64,000 bases of DNA from a virus. How positions within the stretch are numbered: the first letter of the stretch is position 1; every line of letters begins with the position of its first letter. The stretch covers positions 1 to 64,000 of the IMG/VR virus record IMGVR_UViG_3300036806_000217. The stretch is one strand, 5' to 3'. The translations under genes were made by a program, and so were the position numbers. This document shows, in pieces, positions 6,774 to 14,441 of the stretch. Below the pieces are notes generated by a model, which did no database searches, was not told the origin of the DNA, and saw only the letters and a program-made list of their open reading frames with translations.

Positions 6774-8288
6774 ATGGCGGCACTCCCGGAAGGCACCCCC
6801 GCACCAGCATTGCGCGCCGGCCTCTACGGGCGCGCCTCCCACGATCCCAAGAAGCGCGGCCGGTCCGTAGCCGACCAGATGACCGACAATCGGCGTACCT
6901 GCGCGGAGCGCGGATACCTCATCGTCAACGAGTACGTGGACCTCGACCGCTCGGCCTCGCGCCATGCGCGCAGGGGGCGGGAGGACTACGAGCGGCTCGT
7001 CGCCGACATCACTGCCGGGCAACTCGACATCCTGGTGTCCTGGGAGTCATCACGCGTTAACCGCGACCTGGAGGCATACGTCAAGCTCCGCAACCTGTGC
7101 ATGGAGAGCAAAGTCCTGTGGTGCTACAACGGCACCGTCTACGACATGCGCAAGGGCTCCGACCGGACCGTTACCGGCTTCATGGCGATGATGGCCGAGG
7201 CCGAGGCCGACGGCATCCAAGAGCGGAACGCTCGCACTACACGGCTCGCCGCGGGCCGGGGAAGCCCGCACGGCAAGACGCCCTTCGGCTACACACGCAG
7301 ATACGACCCCACCGATGGCAGCCTCATCGGCCAGTTCCCCCATGACGAAAACGCAGATGTCGTCGCAGACCTCTTCGTCCGAGCCGCCGCACTCGAATCC
7401 CTGAGCAGCCTCGCCCGCCGCCTGTCGGACCACGTCCCCAAAACGACTGAAGCCGGCGTGCGCTACCTCCTCAAGAACCGGGCCTACATCGGCCTGCGCA
7501 GCCACTACGGCCAGGACGTCAAAGCGCTCTGGGACGGCATCGTCGACGAGGGTCTTTTCTGGCGGGTGCAGGAAGTCCTGGCGGATCCTGCCCGCCGAAC
7601 GAGTCGTGACGGCCGGGCAGTGCACCTCTTGTCTGGAATCGCCGACTGCGGCCTGTGCGACGAAAGCGAGCGGGCACGCTGGCTGCGGAGGATGAAGCCC
7701 ACCTACGGAGATCTCGAGCGCTATGGCTGCGGGCCCGCGGGGCACGTCTCGGTGGGCATGGAAAAGCTCAACGCCTATGTAGAGGCCGGATTGATGCACT
7801 GGCTCGCGTCCCCCGCTGCGGCGGCGGCTTTCGTGCCAGTCGCTCCGGGCGAGCTCGCTTCTGCCCGGTCTCGACTGGCTGCCCTGCGTGGGCAGTTGCA
7901 GGAGGCGCGCGAACTGGCCTCGAAGTTCGACCCGGTGACCTACATCCCGAAGCTGAGCGCGCTTTCGCTGGCGGACATGGAATCGAGGGTGCTCCCTCTC
8001 ATGGAGCAGGCGGAGGCGGATGTTCGCCGGCTGGCCTCGATCGGCGACCCCGTCGTGGATCGACTGCTCGGCGCCGACCCGGAACTGCGCGAGGGCGTGT
8101 GGGATGACCTGGAGATCGAGCAGCAGCGGCACGCCCTCAGGCGTCTTGTGCGGGTCACTCTGTTTCGGGCAGCCCGCATGGGCGACAGTCGGCTCGACTC
8201 GAAGCGCGTCCGGTTGCTGTTCGTGGGCCAGGCGGGCTTCGAACCTGCGGGTCGCCGCACTCGCGGGCTGTCGGCAGTCTCGGACTAG
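6774..8288 (+). CDS. int: large serine recombinase (phage integrase)
   Basis: 504 residues from ATG 6774. An N-terminal resolvase domain carries the YxRxS motif (YGRAS, catalytic Ser22), and VSWESSRVNRD supplies further active-site arginines. A recombinase domain follows around KTPFGYTRR, then a zinc-ribbon region (DCGLC, YGCGPAGH) and a coiled coil near residues 350-420. Such enzymes recombine attP with attB through a phosphoserine link. The frame is open to GTG 6675, but the added 33 residues do not look like protein from this family. Its stop shares the CTAG with the stop of the convergent gene at 8285. The last 20 codons contain a tRNA-like stretch (see findings). Confidence 0.92.
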   Translation: MAALPEGTPAPALRAGLYGRASHDPKKRGRSVADQMTDNRRTCAERGYLIVNEYVDLDRSASRHARRGREDYERLVADITAGQLDILVSWESSRVNRDLEAYVKLRNLCMESKVLWCYNGTVYDMRKGSDRTVTGFMAMMAEAEADGIQERNARTTRLAAGRGSPHGKTPFGYTRRYDPTDGSLIGQFPHDENADVVADLFVRAAALESLSSLARRLSDHVPKTTEAGVRYLLKNRAYIGLRSHYGQDVKALWDGIVDEGLFWRVQEVLADPARRTSRDGRAVHLLSGIADCGLCDESERARWLRRMKPTYGDLERYGCGPAGHVSVGMEKLNAYVEAGLMHWLASPAAAAAFVPVAPGELASARSRLAALRGQLQEARELASKFDPVTYIPKLSALSLADMESRVLPLMEQAEADVRRLASIGDPVVDRLLGADPELREGVWDDLEIEQQRHALRRLVRVTLFRAARMGDSRLDSKRVRLLFVGQAGFEPAGRRTRGLSAVSD

Positions 8289-8941
8289 TTCCCGCTCTCG
8301 GCGGCTTTTCCCTCGGCCGCCTGTCGCCGGTGGTCGTCGAGGCGGATGAGCTTGGGGTCTTCCGCGGCAGCGAGCATGTCGTCAACTTCGCCGTTGCGTT
8401 CGGCGAGGACCCCGTCCATGAACTGGTTGATCATGAGCGTGGCGCGCTCGTCTTCGAGTTCCTTGCGCACGTCGGCAATCTCGGCACTGGCCCGCATCTC
8501 TGCGGATGCCACTCCGTCGGCGAGCCTGCGCTCGTAGCGCTCCTCGCACTGCTGCTCGAAGGCGTGGGCGCGCATGGCCGCATTGACCTCCGCCTGGTCT
8601 GCGCGTTCGCGTTCGGCCTGGACCTTCCGGTCGGCGTCGATGCGCACTTCCTCGGCCAGTCGCCGGTCACGCTCACGCTCCGCGAGTTGGAGTGCGCGGC
8701 CGACCTGGGCCTGCGTTGACGCCTCCTCCGTATTGAGGGTGGCGTGCCGCAGGCGTTCCTTCTCGAAGCTGGTGTCAGTGATCCACTTTTTGACGAGGGA
8801 CAGGGCGTAGGCCGAGATGCCTGCGGCGAACAGGGCCTCGCCGAGGGTGCGCGCGTCGTCGGTGATGATGAGGATCACGAGGCCGGCGACGAGTCCGATG
8901 AGCGCGGGGACCGCCGTATACAACCAACGCTTCGCCTTCAT
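8285..8941 (-). CDS. membrane-anchored coiled-coil protein
   Basis: 218 residues. Two hydrophobic segments near the N-terminus (about residues 7-27 and 34-54) are followed by a charged coiled coil (LAERERDRRLAEEVRIDADR onward) rich in Glu/Arg. ATG 8941 has a strong GGGGGAGCG just upstream; the longer frame to 9064 was rejected. It lies downstream of the immunity repressor on the same strand. A membrane protein expressed in the lysogen and next to the repressor fits a superinfection-exclusion factor (inference only). Confidence 0.7.
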   Translation of the reverse strand: MKAKRWLYTAVPALIGLVAGLVILIITDDARTLGEALFAAGISAYALSLVKKWITDTSFEKERLRHATLNTEEASTQAQVGRALQLAERERDRRLAEEVRIDADRKVQAERERADQAEVNAAMRAHAFEQQCEERYERRLADGVASAEMRASAEIADVRKELEDERATLMINQFMDGVLAERNGEVDDMLAAAEDPKLIRLDDHRRQAAEGKAAESGN

Positions 8942-8955
8942 CGCTCCCCCATCGG

Positions 8956-9426
8956 TCAGCCGTGCGCTTCCTCTCTCCCTTCGTGGCCATCCTCGGTGGT
9001 CGGCTTGGGCTTCTTTCGAAGAATTTCGAGCATTGCCCGCACATCGGCCACGTCGACCTGCCACGAGTCTGCCGCCTCGTCAGGAGTGAGTGGACGTGAG
9101 CGTACTGACTCTTGCGCCCCTTGGGGTGCGGTTTGCGGTGGGTTGCTTTCGGATTCGGCAAGAAGCTTCTCGACCGTGGTCTCCAGGGCCTTCGCGAGTC
9201 GGGCGAACGGGCGCACATCGGGCATGCGTTCGCCCTTCAGGAGGCGGGTGAGCTGCCCGATGTCCATGCCGGAATCCTCTGCGAGGCGCTTGCGTCCGCC
9301 GGTGCGCCTGCCCGGGGTGATGTCGTACTTCAGGTTCCCACTGGCGTCCTTGACGAGCATTGCCTTGGCCGCGACCACGGCGGCCAACCGCTGAAGTTCT
9401 GACGTGCTCACGTCGTCACCATCCAT
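8956..9426 (-). CDS. XRE-type immunity repressor (CI-like)
   Basis: 156 residues. A helix-turn-helix at about 40-92 (RKRLAEDSGMDIGQLTRLLK, then LAKALETTVEKLL) is followed by a linker and a helical tail. There is no visible peptidase or LexA-type cleavage domain. It is transcribed away from the Cro-like gene at 9662, and the 235 bases between them hold four copies of one palindromic operator. This is the classic arrangement of a temperate-phage switch, so this is the best candidate for the lysogeny repressor. It probably binds TTGTC-N4-GACAA. Confidence 0.85.
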   Translation of the reverse strand: MDGDDVSTSELQRLAAVVAAKAMLVKDASGNLKYDITPGRRTGGRKRLAEDSGMDIGQLTRLLKGERMPDVRPFARLAKALETTVEKLLAESESNPPQTAPQGAQESVRSRPLTPDEAADSWQVDVADVRAMLEILRKKPKPTTEDGHEGREEAHG

Positions 9427-9468
9427 GTTTCTGATGCTAGCGATCTGACACGCCAGAACAGGCGGACT

Positions 9469-9482
9469 TTGTCAGCTGACAA
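9469..9482. promoter_or_regulatory. operator O1, TTGTCAGCTGACAA
   Basis: Perfect 14-bp palindrome 43 bases upstream of the repressor start. A TTGACC hexamer on the minus strand (9495-9490) suggests that it overlaps the leftward promoter and gives autoregulation. Confidence 0.75.
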
Positions 9483-9583
9483 GCATACAGGTCAAGCCAA
9501 TGTTGGCGCGGGGCACCCCGCAGTCCACACAACACCCCCCACCTTGAGCTTTTCCCTCGTCGCGCACAATGCCGCCCACTTAC

Positions 9584-9612
9584 TTGTCAGATGACATTTA
9601 GCGGTGTAGCTT
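9584..9612 (+). promoter_or_regulatory. rightward promoter overlapping operator O2
   Basis: TTGTCA (9584-9589), a 17-base spacer and TAGCTT (9607-9612) form a plausible sigma-70-type promoter for the Cro-like gene. The -35 box is part of operator O2 (TTGTCAGATGACAT, 9584-9597), so repressor bound here would block RNA polymerase. Confidence 0.7.
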
Positions 9613-9613
9613 C

Positions 9614-9644
9614 ATTGTCAGTCGACAAGTTGTCGACTGACAAT
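9614..9644. promoter_or_regulatory. tandem operators O3 and O4, 31-bp palindrome
   Basis: TTGTCAGTCGACAA (9615-9628) and TTGTCGACTGACAA (9630-9643) form a perfect 15-bp inverted repeat around a single G. They lie immediately downstream of the -10 box, over the expected transcription start, and upstream of the GGAGG at 9650. With O1 and O2 they share TTGTC-N4-GACA(A/T). Confidence 0.8.
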
Positions 9645-9661
9645 CATGAAGGAGGTGACCC

Positions 9662-9913
9662 ATGCCCATCACCTTTGACGTCGACCTTTTCCGCAGCGAG
9701 ACCATCGCCGCCGGCCACCAGACCATCGAGCAGATCAGCGAAGCAACCGGCCTCGACATCGCCGTACTCTCGCGACTCCTCAAGAAGCTGCGCCAGCCCA
9801 CCTTCGCCACCGCAGCCCGCTGCGCCAGGCCGTACACCAAGCCACTCGGCGACTACGTGCACTGGAGCGCGGACTCCGAGGCAGAGCTTGAGGTCGAAGA
9901 GGTGGCCGCGTGA
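9662..9913 (+). CDS. Cro-like HTH protein, first gene of the rightward operon
   Basis: 83 residues. QTIEQISEATGLDIAVLSRLLKK is read here as a helix-turn-helix (residues about 20-42); the tail is acidic. The ATG follows AAGGAGGTGACCC. It is the first gene after the operator-promoter cluster and divergent from the XRE repressor, the position of cro in lambdoid switches. It could also be an early activator. The stop overlaps the next start (GTGA). Confidence 0.75.
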   Translation: MPITFDVDLFRSETIAAGHQTIEQISEATGLDIAVLSRLLKKLRQPTFATAARCARPYTKPLGDYVHWSADSEAELEVEEVAA

Positions 9914-10095
9914 GCCCCGAACGGCGCCTGCAGATCCTCGGCGCGGAATGCGTGGCCGAAATCCACCGCATCGTTGACCAGGCCCCACCGCCGAGCCCCG
10001 AGGTCGTCGAGGAAATCCGGCAGATCTTCGCGCCGGCCGTCGAGCGCTACTACCGCCGCCACGGCACCAAGCAGAAGCAGGTCGCCGCCGCCTGA
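9910..10095 (+). CDS. small hypothetical protein
   Basis: 61 residues from a GTGA overlap with the Cro-like gene. A helical protein with PERRLQILGAECVAEIHRIV, a proline-rich turn and a basic C-terminus (YYRRHGTKQKQ). Possibly DNA-binding by charge; no known family. Confidence 0.6.
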   Translation: MSPERRLQILGAECVAEIHRIVDQAPPPSPEVVEEIRQIFAPAVERYYRRHGTKQKQVAAA

Positions 10096-10184
10096 AGCAA
10101 GTTCGGCCGCCGCCCGGGATGCACCCCAGGCAACGGCCAGCGAGACAACCCACCGCTACACAGATCAGAGAGGAGTGGGCGCTC

Positions 10185-10607
10185 ATGCTCATTCTGACAT
10201 CACCACCCGAGACCCTGACCCTCGCGGACGTCTTCCGCCGCGCCGCGCAGGTCATCACCCTGAACGGTCTGGCGAAGGGCGCGTTCGTTGCCCCGCCGGT
10301 CGTCCCGGACGCGCAGGACCGGGTGCACTGGCACGACGAGTCGCTGCGCCCGGTCGACATGGTCGGCGCGATCCGGATCGCGTGCGGCGAACTGCCGACG
10401 ACGTCCGGCGGCCGGCTGGCGATGGCCGCGGTCGAGTTCGCGTCGCTGCGGGTGCCGGGTCAGGCGCCGTGGACGGACGACCGGCCGGACCACATCGAGC
10501 ATTTGGCGGACTGGACGGATCTGACCGCGGTGGATGCGGCGGATGTCGCGAACAAGTTCGTCGACCTGGCCATGGACGCTGCGGCCGTGGGGCGGGTGTC
10601 GGCATGA
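10185..10607 (+). CDS. DUF6197-like phage protein
   Basis: 140 residues. ATG 10185 is preceded by AGAGGAG; the frame extends to 10119 but without a ribosome site. The pattern LADVFRRAAQVITLNGLAKG, later VGAIRIACGE, resembles the DUF6197 family (helical proteins beginning with LRRAAxLIxxRGW and a later AIRxA). Role unknown; this family is frequent near recombination genes in Streptomyces phages. It ends in an ATGA overlap with the next gene. Confidence 0.65.
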   Translation: MLILTSPPETLTLADVFRRAAQVITLNGLAKGAFVAPPVVPDAQDRVHWHDESLRPVDMVGAIRIACGELPTTSGGRLAMAAVEFASLRVPGQAPWTDDRPDHIEHLADWTDLTAVDAADVANKFVDLAMDAAAVGRVSA

Positions 10608-10849
10608 GCCTCCCCGAGATCGTTCGTTCCCGCGCCGCAGAGTTCGGCAAGGCGCACAAGTACGTGACCTCCGCCGAGGAGCGGGCCCGCGTCGGGGCCG
10701 CGGTGGAGCAGCTGCCTGAGGGCAGCCCGTACCGCGCGTACCTGGCGGATCTGCTGCCTGAGGACCCGGGCCCGTATGTGCCGACCGCGGTGAAGTTGGC
10801 CGCGCGGGTTGCCGAGCTGGAGCAGCAGTTGGCCGGGGTGTCGCGATGA
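10604..10849 (+). CDS. small hypothetical protein
   Basis: 81 residues starting at an ATGA overlap and ending in another. Contains EIVRSRAAEFGKAHKYVTS and ends with a short coiled coil (VKLAARVAELEQQLAG). No family recognised; part of the tightly coupled 10185-12733 run. Confidence 0.65.
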   Translation: MSLPEIVRSRAAEFGKAHKYVTSAEERARVGAAVEQLPEGSPYRAYLADLLPEDPGPYVPTAVKLAARVAELEQQLAGVSR

Positions 10850-11232
10850 GCCTGGACCTCTGGAGCCCCGCCGCGGGCTTGGACGAGCTGACGTACTACC
10901 GCACCGAGGACGACACCGTCTCCTGCCCCTCCGTGTTCTACGGCCACGCGACCGCGGGTGTCCTGTCGTGCATGTCCAGTCAGCCGGGTCACGTCGACCT
11001 GCCGGGCGGCGGCGACTGCGGCGCGCTGGTCGAGGGCTGGCACCTGTTCCGGTGGACGCCCGCGATGGCCGCGGAGTCACGGGCCGTGCTGCTGGAGGCG
11101 TTCGGCGGCTGGGAGTGCCCGTCCTGTGGCCGTCCGTGTTACCGGCAGGGCCGTCGGGGCTGCTGTTCGGCGGCGTGCGAGCTGGCCGAGTACCCGGTGG
11201 ACGACCGCGAGGACGCGGGGGTCGAGGCATGA
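10846..11232 (+). CDS. zinc-ribbon protein with C-terminal CPSC...C cluster
   Basis: 128 residues, ATGA overlaps at both ends. The C-terminal third has CPSCGRPC followed by CCSAAC, a cysteine arrangement like treble-clef zinc fingers that end in CSxxC. The N-terminal part has several single cysteines. Function unknown; by position, a recombination or replication accessory. Confidence 0.65.
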   Translation: MSLDLWSPAAGLDELTYYRTEDDTVSCPSVFYGHATAGVLSCMSSQPGHVDLPGGGDCGALVEGWHLFRWTPAMAAESRAVLLEAFGGWECPSCGRPCYRQGRRGCCSAACELAEYPVDDREDAGVEA

Positions 11233-11858
11233 CCCACGACCGTTACGGCGAGTGGCCGATCCTGCTGGAGTCGTGCGAGACGCGGCTGGTGTGGGTCGAG
11301 GCCGAGAGTCACGACGAGGCTCTCAAGTACGCCTCCCGCGACTGCTACGACATCTTCAGGAGCGGGGAGCCGACCGAGATAGGCGGCATCAACGCCGCCC
11401 TGCCCGACGAGTTCGACGACGACATGATCCGCGACTCCATTGGCAGGCAGGGCCCAGCGCCGCTGTGCCTGGTGTGCCGGGCGTACATCTGGAATGGCCC
11501 GGACGAGCACCACGACTTCGAGTGCCCGGTATACCGCGCCGGCGTCAAGAGGTACCCGACCAACCCGATCCCGAGGGTGGTTGAGGTGGTGGACCTGCTG
11601 CGGAGCCTCCTGGCGGGCCGTGACGCCGGGGTGGAGAACGACGGCACTCGGATCCGGGTGCAGGTTCGCCCGGAGTCGGTGGCGCAGTGGCAGGCGTGGT
11701 TGAAGCTCATGGCGGTGGACCCGAAGAAGGTCCGGACGCTGGCGACCTACGCGCACGGGATGGGCCGCCTGGGTGGCGACGCAATGTCGTCGGTCGACGT
11801 GATCCTCGTCGGCCTGGGCGTCCCGCAGCTCGACGTGGCCACCGGCGGTGCCTCGTGA
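11229..11858 (+). CDS. hypothetical protein, CxxC in the middle
   Basis: 209 residues between ATGA and GTGA overlaps. An N-terminal acidic domain, CLVC near residue 78 with a later HHDFECP that may complete a zinc site, and a C-terminal alpha/beta part (VEVVDLLRSLLAG, WQAWLKLMAVDPKKVRTL). Directly upstream of the RecE-like gene and translationally coupled to it. Not recognised. Confidence 0.65.
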   Translation: MTHDRYGEWPILLESCETRLVWVEAESHDEALKYASRDCYDIFRSGEPTEIGGINAALPDEFDDDMIRDSIGRQGPAPLCLVCRAYIWNGPDEHHDFECPVYRAGVKRYPTNPIPRVVEVVDLLRSLLAGRDAGVENDGTRIRVQVRPESVAQWQAWLKLMAVDPKKVRTLATYAHGMGRLGGDAMSSVDVILVGLGVPQLDVATGGAS

Positions 11859-12733
11859 CGCTCACTGTCGAGTCCCCGCTGCCGCTGGCCGCCGACCGCG
11901 AGCCCGGCGTGTACCCGGACATCCCCATCGAGGAGTACCACCGGGACCGCATGTCGCTGTCGGTGTCCGGCGCGAAGGAACTCCTCGCGTCCTGCCCGGC
12001 GAAGTTCCGCTACCTGCAGGACCACCCGCAGGCCCCAAGCCCCGCCATGGAGTTCGGCACGGCTCTGCACGCTCTCGTCCTCGGCAACGGGCCCGACATC
12101 GAGGTCTGCGACTACGCCAGCTGGAAGGGCGGCAAGGCCCAGGAGGAGAAGCTCATCGCCCTCGCGGACGGGAAAATCCCGGTGCTGGCGAAGGAGAAGG
12201 CCCAACTCGACGGCATGGCCGCCGCGGTCCGCAACCACCACACGGCCGGCCCCAGGTTCGCGCCCGGGTCCGGCGTGTCGGAGCAGTCGCTGTACCTGCG
12301 GCACCGCGACACCGGCGTGATGCGGCGGGCCCGCCCGGACTGGCTGCCGCACTTCACCGGCGAACGCCTCCTGGTCCCGGACCTGAAGTCCTGCGTCAAG
12401 GCGGACCTGGACTCGATCCAGAAGGACATCGCGAACTACCGCTACTTCATGCAGGGCCCCTGGTACCTGGACCTCATCAAGGGCCTCGGGCTGTGCGGCG
12501 ACGAGGAGCCGAAGTTCCTGTTCGTGTTCGTCGAGAAGTCCGCGCCGTACCTGGTCACCGTCGTCGAGCAGGACCAGACGTCGCTGGACGCGGGCCGCCG
12601 CGAGAACGCCACCGCGCTGCACACCTACGCCGACTGCCTGGCGTCGGGCACTTGGCCCGACTACATGGCGCCGTTCGCCCCCTACATCCCTCAGGTCGCT
12701 CTGCCCACGTGGCTTGAGCGCCAGTTCGTCTAG
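11855..12733 (+). CDS. RecE-like PD-(D/E)XK exonuclease
   Basis: 292 residues from a GTG overlapping the previous stop. Hallmarks of RecB/RecE-type nucleases: TALHALVL (His72), RPDW (Asp162), DLK (Asp176, Lys178) and QGPWYLD (Gln200, Tyr204). This resembles the DUF3799 group of phage exodeoxyribonuclease-VIII-like proteins, which resect one strand of dsDNA ends. The putative single-strand annealing protein starts 9 bases downstream, giving a two-component recombination system of the RecE/RecT type. Confidence 0.85.
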   Translation: MTLTVESPLPLAADREPGVYPDIPIEEYHRDRMSLSVSGAKELLASCPAKFRYLQDHPQAPSPAMEFGTALHALVLGNGPDIEVCDYASWKGGKAQEEKLIALADGKIPVLAKEKAQLDGMAAAVRNHHTAGPRFAPGSGVSEQSLYLRHRDTGVMRRARPDWLPHFTGERLLVPDLKSCVKADLDSIQKDIANYRYFMQGPWYLDLIKGLGLCGDEEPKFLFVFVEKSAPYLVTVVEQDQTSLDAGRRENATALHTYADCLASGTWPDYMAPFAPYIPQVALPTWLERQFV

Positions 12734-12741
12734 GAGTTTCG

Positions 12742-13845
12742 ATGGATCAGTCCCTTCAGATGCGCCCCGCGGTGCCGGCGACGAGCCAGGCGACGCGCAT
12801 CGAGCAGTCCCGGGCGGAGGCCGAGGTCCTGGCCGCGGTCATGGCCGCCCGCCAGTTCCCCCGCGATGTCGAGTCGGCGCGGGCGGAGATGCAGCGCGCC
12901 TGCCGGTCGATGAGCGTGGCGGAGACGGCGTTTTTCGACTTCAACCGCGGCGACGGCACGGTCCGCGGCGAGACCATTCATCTCGCGAAGGAGCTCGCGC
13001 TGATCTGGGGAAACCTGGACTTCGGCGTGATGGAGCTGTCGCGTGACGACGTGGCCAGGCGCTCGGAGGTCCTGGCGTTCGCGAAGGACCTGGAGCGCAA
13101 CACCCGCTCCTCGGCGATCTTCATCTCGCCGCATAAGCGGGACGTCAAGACCGGGGCGAAGGACCTGGCGAGCCTGCGGGACGTGTACGAGAACAACGCC
13201 AACATGGGCGCCCGGCGGCTGCGGGAGGCGATCTGGGCGGTGCTGCCGAACTGGTTCCGCGCCGAGGCGTCGGAGATCTGCCGTCAGACCCTGAGCCAGA
13301 CCAAGCCGGGCCAGACGTGGGAGCAGCGCGTCGAGTCGACGGTGGCGATGTACCTGGCGGTGGGTGTGCCGTTGGCGCTGCTGGAGGAGAAGGTCAAGCG
13401 GCCGCTCAAGAACTGGGGTGAGACCGAGGTCGTCGACCTGGAGATCACCTACCGGTCGGTGGCGCGCGGCGACATCAAGCGCGACGACGCGTTCCCGCCG
13501 CCGCGGGTCACGATCGAGGAGGCCGCGAAACCAGCGGTTACGCCGGAGCCGGGGGCGACCACTGCCGACGCTCCGGCCTCGGAGGAGCCTTCGGCGGCCA
13601 CCGTCCAGGCCGGGCCGCCCCTGGCTGCCGACGAGGGCGAGCCCGCAGCGCCGATCATGGCGGGCTGGCAGACGGCCTGGCGTGAGGTCGGCGGCATCGC
13701 CAGCGAACTGGGCTGGGACGAGGCGCGGGCCAAGGCGGAGTTCGCGGAGAAGAACCCGACGGTGCCGTTCGACAAGTCCAGCGTCGACGACCTGCGGTTC
13801 TTCGCTGACCACCTCCGGACGCTCACGCCGGCAGGTGTGGCATGA
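12742..13845 (+). CDS. probable RecT-like single-strand annealing protein
   Basis: 367 residues, ATG after AGGAG. The core (residues about 25-240) contains IHLAKELALIWGNLDFG and RRLREAIWAVLPNWFR, as in a conserved actinophage family that always accompanies a RecE-like nuclease. I assign RecT/ERF-type annealing mainly from that pairing. An alanine/proline-rich linker (about 250-300) separates a C-terminal helical domain that may bind SSB or the nuclease. Its stop overlaps the next start (ATGA). Confidence 0.65.
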   Translation: MDQSLQMRPAVPATSQATRIEQSRAEAEVLAAVMAARQFPRDVESARAEMQRACRSMSVAETAFFDFNRGDGTVRGETIHLAKELALIWGNLDFGVMELSRDDVARRSEVLAFAKDLERNTRSSAIFISPHKRDVKTGAKDLASLRDVYENNANMGARRLREAIWAVLPNWFRAEASEICRQTLSQTKPGQTWEQRVESTVAMYLAVGVPLALLEEKVKRPLKNWGETEVVDLEITYRSVARGDIKRDDAFPPPRVTIEEAAKPAVTPEPGATTADAPASEEPSAATVQAGPPLAADEGEPAAPIMAGWQTAWREVGGIASELGWDEARAKAEFAEKNPTVPFDKSSVDDLRFFADHLRTLTPAGVA

Positions 13846-14363
13846 GTGGCAACTCGGTGACGACCGACCAGTACATGGCCATGTCTCCGGCCGAGCAGTT
13901 CGCCTACCAGCGCAAGCGTTTCGGGGCGATGCGGCGCCTGGTCGCCGAGCACATCGCGCAGGAGATGCGTTCCGGCCAGCACGCCCGCCAGCAGGCGACG
14001 TGGGTGCTGGCCGAGGACCTGGACGACGCGGGCCTCGAACTGGACTACCTGATCCGCAGGTGCATCGAGGCAGCCGGCGCGAACTTCGAGCAGGTGTGGG
14101 TGCGCCCGCCGCAGCAGGACCCGTGGGCCACCGAGACGGCCGCTCGAACCGTGGACCACCTGCAGGCCGAACTCGCCCGCCACATCGCCGGAGCCTACGT
14201 GTCCGGCGGCGATGACCAGGTGGCGCGGGCCCGGGAGTTGGAGACGGCTCTCGACGCGCTCGGGATCAACGTCGACAAGCGGGTCGACGCCCTCGTCCTG
14301 GAGCAGATGCGCATCCCGCCGTCCTACCGCGGCACCAACGGCCGCGCCGACGTGCCGTTCTGA
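13842..14363 (+). CDS. hypothetical helical protein of the recombination block
   Basis: 173 residues, ATGA overlap with the RecT-like gene. Mostly helix: SPAEQFAYQRKRFGAMRRLV, a central EDLDDAGLELDYLIRRCIEA, and an acidic end. No cysteines or membrane segments. It is followed by a hairpin and a gap, so it closes the operon that starts at 9662. Unknown function. Confidence 0.65.
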   Translation: MSGNSVTTDQYMAMSPAEQFAYQRKRFGAMRRLVAEHIAQEMRSGQHARQQATWVLAEDLDDAGLELDYLIRRCIEAAGANFEQVWVRPPQQDPWATETAARTVDHLQAELARHIAGAYVSGGDDQVARARELETALDALGINVDKRVDALVLEQMRIPPSYRGTNGRADVPF

Positions 14364-14369
14364 CGCGCC

Positions 14370-14400
14370 GGTGGCCCGCTCCGGCGAGGAGCGGGCCACC
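14370..14400. terminator. 13-bp perfect hairpin, probable terminator
   Basis: GGTGGCCCGCTCC (14370-14382) and GGAGCGGGCCACC (14388-14400) around GGCGA, 6 bases after a stop codon. There is no T-run, as is usual in high-GC actinobacteria. Termination or mRNA 3' protection is likely. Confidence 0.7.
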
Positions 14401-14441
14401 CCGACCTACTGATCCACCTACCGCTCATGGAGGCGAACCGC

